NCBI GenBank assembly: GCA_023014365.1
Contig: JAEBUN010000005.1
Span: 868,001-932,000, forward strand
From: Lepiota brunneoincarnata
Lineage: Eukaryota; Basidiomycota; Agaricomycetes; Agaricales; Agaricaceae
Direction: 5' to 3'
DNA length: 64,000 nt
Shown: piece after piece, positions 58,361 through 64,000 of the stretch
How positions within the stretch are numbered: the stretch's first letter is position 1
Layout: each line of letters opens with the position of its first letter
Translations under genes and position numbers: made by a program
Notes under the pieces: generated by a model
The model's database searches: none
The model's input: the letters and a program-made list of their open reading frames with translations, nothing else
Told to the model about the DNA's origin: nothing

Positions 58361-59950
58361 TCAATGCATAACTGTCTTGATCAGATGCTCCTTCAATCTC
58401 GGATAAGCAGACGGTTTGATCAAGACACAAGATAGATGGAGGGGACCGCTGGTCAATAAAACGGCAGAAACCATCGTTCCTTGATTCAGGCGGACGGGAG
58501 GATGACGGCGAAGCATCCTTTGATTGAAGTCGAGTAGGTAAAACCCATGGGTTGACCCGTGCCAGAATGGTAACACGACCCTCGAACCACAGACTTCATG
58601 GTACCCTGGCCTGACCATGGTATACGTCGCAATACAAGGACCAGAATACGCCCAACTTTCCCAAGGTATCTCTACGCGCGGCGACGATTGAATTAGTCTC
58701 TCGAGTTGCGAGCGAAACATAAATATCGTCAAGCGCTCCTTGTTGTAGTTTGGGGCGTTGCCAATGACAATCAGCCTATCTTCAGCATCCCATGAAAATG
58801 GATAGCCAAGTGGTGGTGAATATGCAGGTGGTCTTGAATTATGGTCTGCTAAGACCGTCAACGGATAGTCTCCATAGTCCTGGTCAGGGATCAGCCAGAG
58901 CCTGCATAACATCACTCCCTGCGGCAAGGTACCAGAAGCAAAATCAAGGACCTCAACACTAAGTCGAAGAGTTGGGTCGTCGTCGTGACAAACTGGCAAT
59001 ATGACTTTGTGATCATCGATGAATGCGAAGTTCTCTATGTAGCCTGTCCCAACATAAACCTGTTCACGGGTCTGAAAATCGCTCACAATGCAGCCGCAAG
59101 ACATAAGAACATACGAGCATCGTGAGGTCACGAATCCAGTCCCAGATAAAGAGTATGTTGGCCGTAGAGATGAAGTTGTCTGGCTGCAGCAATATGCCAA
59201 TGTAAGATCCGTATATCCGAACCACACAGTCCCATTCGTCGATCACAAGTCCAGTCGAGTACTCCTTGACAGAGTGAATGGCAAGCTTGTGAGGCTTTCC
59301 TGTTCCCAGAGAGAGACAGTGAATGCGGAATGTTTCATTCGAGCTATAGGTTTCATGAGTCAGTGCGGGGTATGTTACAGGTGGATGGGCGCACTTCAGG
59401 AAGTCGATCCGAGGCTCTTCCACCAACACCACTAAGTCCTGACAAGCATCAAAACCAAAACCACGAATTTCCGTGCCGAAGCCCTCTAGACTCCAGTCCC
59501 TGCCTGGAATACCCATTAATTTGGACCCAGATCGCTCGAATTTCAGAACATTGTCCAAAGAATTCAGGCCAATCAAGTCTTCGCTAAAGCTGACCAGATG
59601 ATCCGTTGGACTGACTTCTACCTTCTTGTATTCGCTCGGCCCAAGTCGAAGCTCTCTCCAGGCTTCCCGCCTCCGCAAAAGGAGTCGCAGGCGTTCCCCT
59701 TTACCGAGAGGATGAGAAGGGTTGTCCGCCATATGTTCCAAGTAGAGTTCAATCGTATATCGCAATGAGCTCGTGTACTTGATTATCCCATGAAGCTCGC
59801 CATTGACCTAAAATACATAGCCTTGAAGTTGAATGTGGCCGCGGTGGAGTACGTAGTTGATTGACTCACCGGTTGGCAATGGAGCAGATCCGGTGCATCG
59901 AGGTACTCGAGAATGGCAACAATGAGTTCGGTTGGGAGTCCTAGCAACAT
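58361..59950 (-). CDS. F-box protein with WD/propeller-like body
   Basis: SCF adaptor type. Exon 1 (59950-59870) codes the F-box front MLLGLPTELIVAILEYLDAP; exons 2 (59807-59132) and 3 (59071-58361) code the rest, about 488 aa. Blocks: RYTIELYLEHMADNPSHPLG, RLRLLLRRREAWRELRLG, DNFISTANILFIWDWI, FAFIDDHKVILPVCHDDDPT, RLSVEVLDFASGTLP and ESWAYSGPCIATYTMVRPGY. This body is typical of Agaricomycete F-box proteins, perhaps a degenerate propeller. One extra T before the intron at 59072-59131 (TT near 59133) breaks the frame; exon 2 is one base too long. A 5' relic of a paralog lies at 52590-52785. Target unknown. Confidence 0.82.
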
Positions 59951-61208
59951 TGACCGAGTGGTGATTTAGGTGGATTGGAGACAATGACGGCGAACCCCTG
60001 GCAAGCCGACTCTACCGTTTTTAAAACAGGTTCACCAACGATAAAGGACTGATACAGATACCTGAGCTTAACATTGTCAACTCGCCTGCCACACGCCCAA
60101 CCACGAAATAAACTGGATATGAATTGGGTCCTTGAGGTCAGAATACTTATTCGGTTGCACTGGTGCAATAACTCACACCCTGATCCTTCCGTCGGAGCAC
60201 CATCTATGGAATGACGTATCCAAGTTGTTTCTTATGAGTGTGTGAGGACAATGAGTTGAACAATGCAAAAACTTTGTATATGGAGGCCCGAGGGCCACGC
60301 GAGGGGCGACGCGCAGCTCCACAGAACGCAGGAAAAAGGCCTCAACAAAATGTCCTGGAAGCAGCGTGAGTTGCATATATATCAATAACAGTGATTATGG
60401 GTAACCGCACGCACGCAGCCAGATCAGCTTACAAGCACCGGCGCACAGCTGAACTGAAGTCGCTATTTGATTGCCTGAAATGGTTATGATATTCGAAAAG
60501 ACCTGCGAAAACGGTCAAACGACCTCACCGTTTATGCACGACGTAGCTCGGAGGCGAACATGTATGTCATTTCAAGCCATCTTCGGAGCCAAAGGATCGC
60601 ATATACTTAACATCTGAATTTCATCTTTGGACGTTCGGTGCTCCGGGTCGCACCAAAAACAGGTGCCGCGAGTCCTTAGCGGCCAGAATGCAACAGCATA
60701 AATTGCTTGCGTCCCGCGGATTTCATGTCATTCTCCAGGGAGTAGGATGACCAGCGGGTCATTGAGGGCATTTCCGAAGGGAGCGGTTCTTGGACTCCCT
60801 CGGTTAGGTAGGCCATTCAACCAAGTTCGACAAGTTCGCTCAACGCACGAATTACTCCGTCCGGTTTTCGTATACCAGCAGGACGAAGAGGCTGCAAGCA
60901 GGAGCTACATATGGTCCGAATAACAGCTGAAGCCGAGAGGGTTGGGTTGTGCGCACACGGGGTGTGGGATATTCAGTCTGTTATTCACGTGATAACAGAA
61001 CGGGAGGGTCTACATAGCATGCTGGAAATTAGGCCGCAGGGCCTGCAAGCCTGCCAAGGGCTGTGCGGTGAGAGGCGAATATGATACCTCAAAAGCTAAA
61101 ATGTTTACGATACAGATAGTGTGAGGGTCGACGGCTACTACAATGCAAATACATCCTTCGTTAATGGAACAACCGCGCAGGCCGAATGAGGGGGTCAATT
61201 TATAACCT
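59951..61208. other. Long intergenic region, F-box 5' flank / RING gene 3' flank
   Basis: About 1.26 kb. ORFs at 59941-60168 and 60173-60385 on the minus strand lack support. No repeats or RNA genes recognised. It should hold the F-box promoter. Confidence 0.4.
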
Positions 61209-63999
61209 TTAAGGAGTGAAGATCCTCGAATAGCCGTCAATTCTGCAATTAGTAAAAAAGTAAGAAACAGACTCGGAAGGACTATGCTGATGAGAAACAC
61301 GAACGGTTGACGACAGCAAGGACAGTGATGTCTTCCAGGCGATCCCCTCGCAGCCAAGACTTCTCTGCATTGATCACACATGGCAAGACACCTAACAGAG
61401 GGGGTTAAGGAGGGATCTGTGAGAAAAAGACGAACAACTCACCGGCAAGGCCAACTGACAATGTCCCTCGGCCTGCTTGTACAGATGATACACACCGCCT
61501 GGTCCGTCCAACTCACTCCCTCTCCTTTTGCACCCATATCGAAATCAGGCTCCCACCTGCCTTCATTCTCTATAAGATCCGTATCATCGATAATCCCCAA
61601 CTCCCACTGCCTTTCCCTTTCAAACATCTCACCCCACCTCCGCCTGGTCAATGGCGGACATGGCATCTCCCTCCCTGTCGCCCTCGACCCATACACCAAA
61701 TGGCTCAAAACCATCTTGCTACCCTCGTCAACTCCCTGACTCCGGACAAGATCAGTGAAGAGCACAATAGCTTCTTCCTCTCTCTCCTCCTGCTCCTGCG
61801 CCGTAGTTTGTTCTAGGCCTATAGTGTCCACGGAAGGATCTATCTCAGTGTCATCATCCTCGGCCCCACTACCAGAACCTGCACTTTCATCTCCATCCTC
61901 ATAGTCGTCCTCAACACTGTCTGCGGCATCGCCTACGTCATCATCACTGATATCCTCCCCTCTCAAGAACCGCTGATAGAGCTCCCTCTCCTCCCTCCGA
62001 TCATCCTCTACCGCCGTGCTCAAGCCAGACGCAGTAGTAGCTGTCCTACCAGCACGCGGTTCCTGCACCCGCTCCCCTTCACATCCCTTGCTACAGGAAC
62101 TTCTGCTCCAGGCCCACCACCAGCCGAACCTCATCAAACCCCAAACCACCCCACCAGCAGCTTTAACGAACCTCACCACCTCCCTCAACCACACCCACCG
62201 CTCCCTCTCCGCAGCCCTTCTGGCACCCGAGCTCACATTAGCCTCCACAGACCTCACCTCGTTCTTCCACCCTCTCACCGGCACTAATCTAGGAGTTGGT
62301 GGTGAACCGGTCGTTGATGCCCTCCCGTGATTCACGCCCGAGACAGATTGCCCCGGAACAATCTTCCCAACGCCTGATCGCCCCATCTTCACGACGCCGT
62401 ACGTAACTTGCGTTTCAGGTGATTGAAGGAGTCGTCGACGCCGACGACCTAGAGCCGATCCCAGGGGAGCAGATAGCGGCGCGACTTCGTTACCCCATCC
62501 TTTCAATCCGGTGGCCTCCAGACTTGCGGTTCCTATACGCATCAGTACCACTCCCCATTCTTCTTCGAATGGGAAATTGGACCAGGAGAACTGTATCGGA
62601 CCCGAGTCGGACTCTTCAGATAGTCCACCAGCAGCTGCGATACCCAGTGCAGTGAAGACCCTATCTACTCTCCCATTGATCAGCAAGTTGAATGAGGGCG
62701 TTCAGGAATACCGTAAGGAAAATGATGGATATGAGGGCGGTTTCGATGAGACAGGAAAAGTAATTCATAAGAGGGTAGCTTGAGCGGAAACCAGTTCTTG
62801 AAAAGACGTTGTCCTTGTTTCTATCCGAGAAAAGTGGAAGGAAGGCGGCAGGATAGCCATGGATGAAGAGTGTTGTGTGGAAATGTAAGAGGCCAAGAAA
62901 TGATGTAAGGGCAGTTGGGATTAAACGGTGATTCGAGTACTTCTTGGAGACACAGAGGAAATGGAAAACGGTAGATTGCAGAAGAGGGATGCCCATCGTG
63001 ATGAGAGCATGAGTGTCCGGCCTGGGAGGAAGACCCTCGGGTTTGTGCACATGGGAGGCGGACAACGAGAAGAGGTAGAGCACAAAGGAATGAGCCACCT
63101 ATTCAATAAAAGTTAACGGGAACCGAACGGAAGGGAAATGTTGGTGACGAACGAGATTATACGGGGACATCTGTCTCCCAAGGTGCATCTCCTCTACGGC
63201 CCCGTTTGCCAATTCATCTAACTTGCGTACAAAGCTCTCCACGAAATACGCTGCACTTATCGAACAGAAGCTGATCCAACAGACTTCTTCCATAGGCTTA
63301 TGTGCTGCCCACGTGCTTAGTCTCTGAAACCTATCCATGACGCCCTCTGGTGCCCAGGTGCCCAGTGCCTCGGGGTCAAGACCAGACGTCTGTAAGATGA
63401 GCAACCCCCATAAGAGGAGCATTCTGAGCATGCAGTAAAGGGTCACCGATTGGAGAATGAGTCTCGTAAGAGTGCGAGACATGTCTATGGGAAAGATTGA
63501 CCGGTAGATGCGGATGAATATGATGGCACGTCCGGAATACCTTGCGCGTCCATGGCCCCTCCTTGATGAGACGAGACGGGATCATGATATGATGCAGCCG
63601 ATGAAGAACAAAGGCCTATGTAGTCGTGATTGTAACGTAAGGGGTAGGCAGTAAGTGGTCGTCGGGTCAGCTCACCATGAGGAAGAGGCCAAGCATATAC
63701 CCCGATGTGAAGAACCCGAGGGGGCCAAGGAGCAGCGAGCGCTCTTCGGAGGATGGTAGAGACTTTGCATTGCCCGGCTGCGATTTCACAGCTGTATCTA
63801 GCGTTGTCTCCCAGTCGGTTGTTGCTATGAAATCCGATATTGTGGAGGGTGTGAGTACACCCAAATCAAGGTCTGTCTGAGTGGCAACAGGCTTTGTCTT
63901 GAAGATAAAACGAGTCAAGAGACGACTGGGTAGAAAGTGAAAGATGGAAGTGAAGTTGAAGGCGAAGGAGAGGTTGTGGAATGAGGAGAGGTCGTCCAT
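61209..63999 (-). CDS. Multi-pass membrane RING E3 ligase (Asi1/Asi3-like)
   Basis: Likely inner-nuclear-membrane or ER ubiquitin ligase. Exons: 63999-63676, 63615-63541, 63484-63153, 63098-61443, 61391-61305 and 61242-61209. Hydrophobic segments include FFTSGYMLGLFLM, LYCMLRMLLLWGLLILQ, AHSFVLYLFSLSASH, SFLGLLHFHTTLFIHGYPAA and ETALISIIFLTVFLNALIQL. A long acidic region follows (DISDDDVGDAADSVEDDYED). The C-terminal C3HC4 RING reads CIICTSRPRDIVSWPC then RCLAMCDQCREVLAARG and HHCPCCRQPIDGYSRIF; the terminal GYSRI block is typical of fungal Asi-type RINGs. One extra base near 62690 (QL|LINGRV) breaks exon 4, and one phase mismatch between exons 2 and 3 is unresolved. The start is 1 bp from the window edge, so an upstream exon cannot be excluded. 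Confidence 0.78.
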
Positions 64000-64000
64000 G

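Overview
The window is nuclear DNA of a filamentous basidiomycete, most likely a mushroom-forming Agaricomycete. Genes carry many very short introns (mostly 47-66 nt, GT...CTNAY...AG) and sit close together on both strands. The gene families also fit: a copper-radical (glyoxal) oxidase, NACHT NTPases, F-box proteins with long divergent bodies, membrane proteins with an extracellular jelly-roll-like domain, and a tandem MFS array. I reconstructed most exon structures by hand. Phase arithmetic closes exactly for glyoxal oxidase, ADE4, SAM synthetase, G-gamma, the four-TM gene, SRP receptor beta and SAR1.

Layout. 1-13.5 kb is a housekeeping block: PNO1 (5' cut by the window), glyoxal oxidase, amidophosphoribosyltransferase (ADE4), S-adenosylmethionine synthetase, a myotubularin phosphatase, a GPI-type cupredoxin and a mitochondrial thioredoxin. 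13.9-18.2 kb has the heterotrimeric G-protein gamma subunit, a coiled-coil protein and a four-TM membrane protein. 18.7-25.3 kb is an accessory island with a dead NACHT gene, an NCYWFA-motif hypothetical gene and a largely intact NACHT gene. 25.6-31.8 kb holds a Tim17/22/23-like protein, a WD40 protein and UTP21. 32.5-36.7 kb holds a secreted acidic-repeat protein and a single-pass membrane protein. 37.0-42.4 kb holds SRP receptor beta, an F-box/LRR protein, SAR1 and glia maturation factor (GMF). 44.1-52.4 kb is a tandem triplet of MFS transporters. 52.4-58.2 kb is a broken segmental duplication with relics of MFS, F-box and GH17 genes, a membrane-protein gene between the two halves of a dead GH17 copy, and an intact GH17 glucanase. 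58.4-64 kb holds a second F-box protein and an Asi-like RING membrane ligase that reaches the window edge.

The dominant oddity is technical or evolutionary. About 30 reading-frame breaks occur in otherwise well-conserved genes. Nearly all are one extra base, usually lengthening a 2-4 nt homopolymer. Paralogous MFS exons inside the window prove several of them directly. I treat these as probable assembly indels, and gene calls were made through them. No tRNA, rRNA, CRISPR array or intact transposon was recognised.
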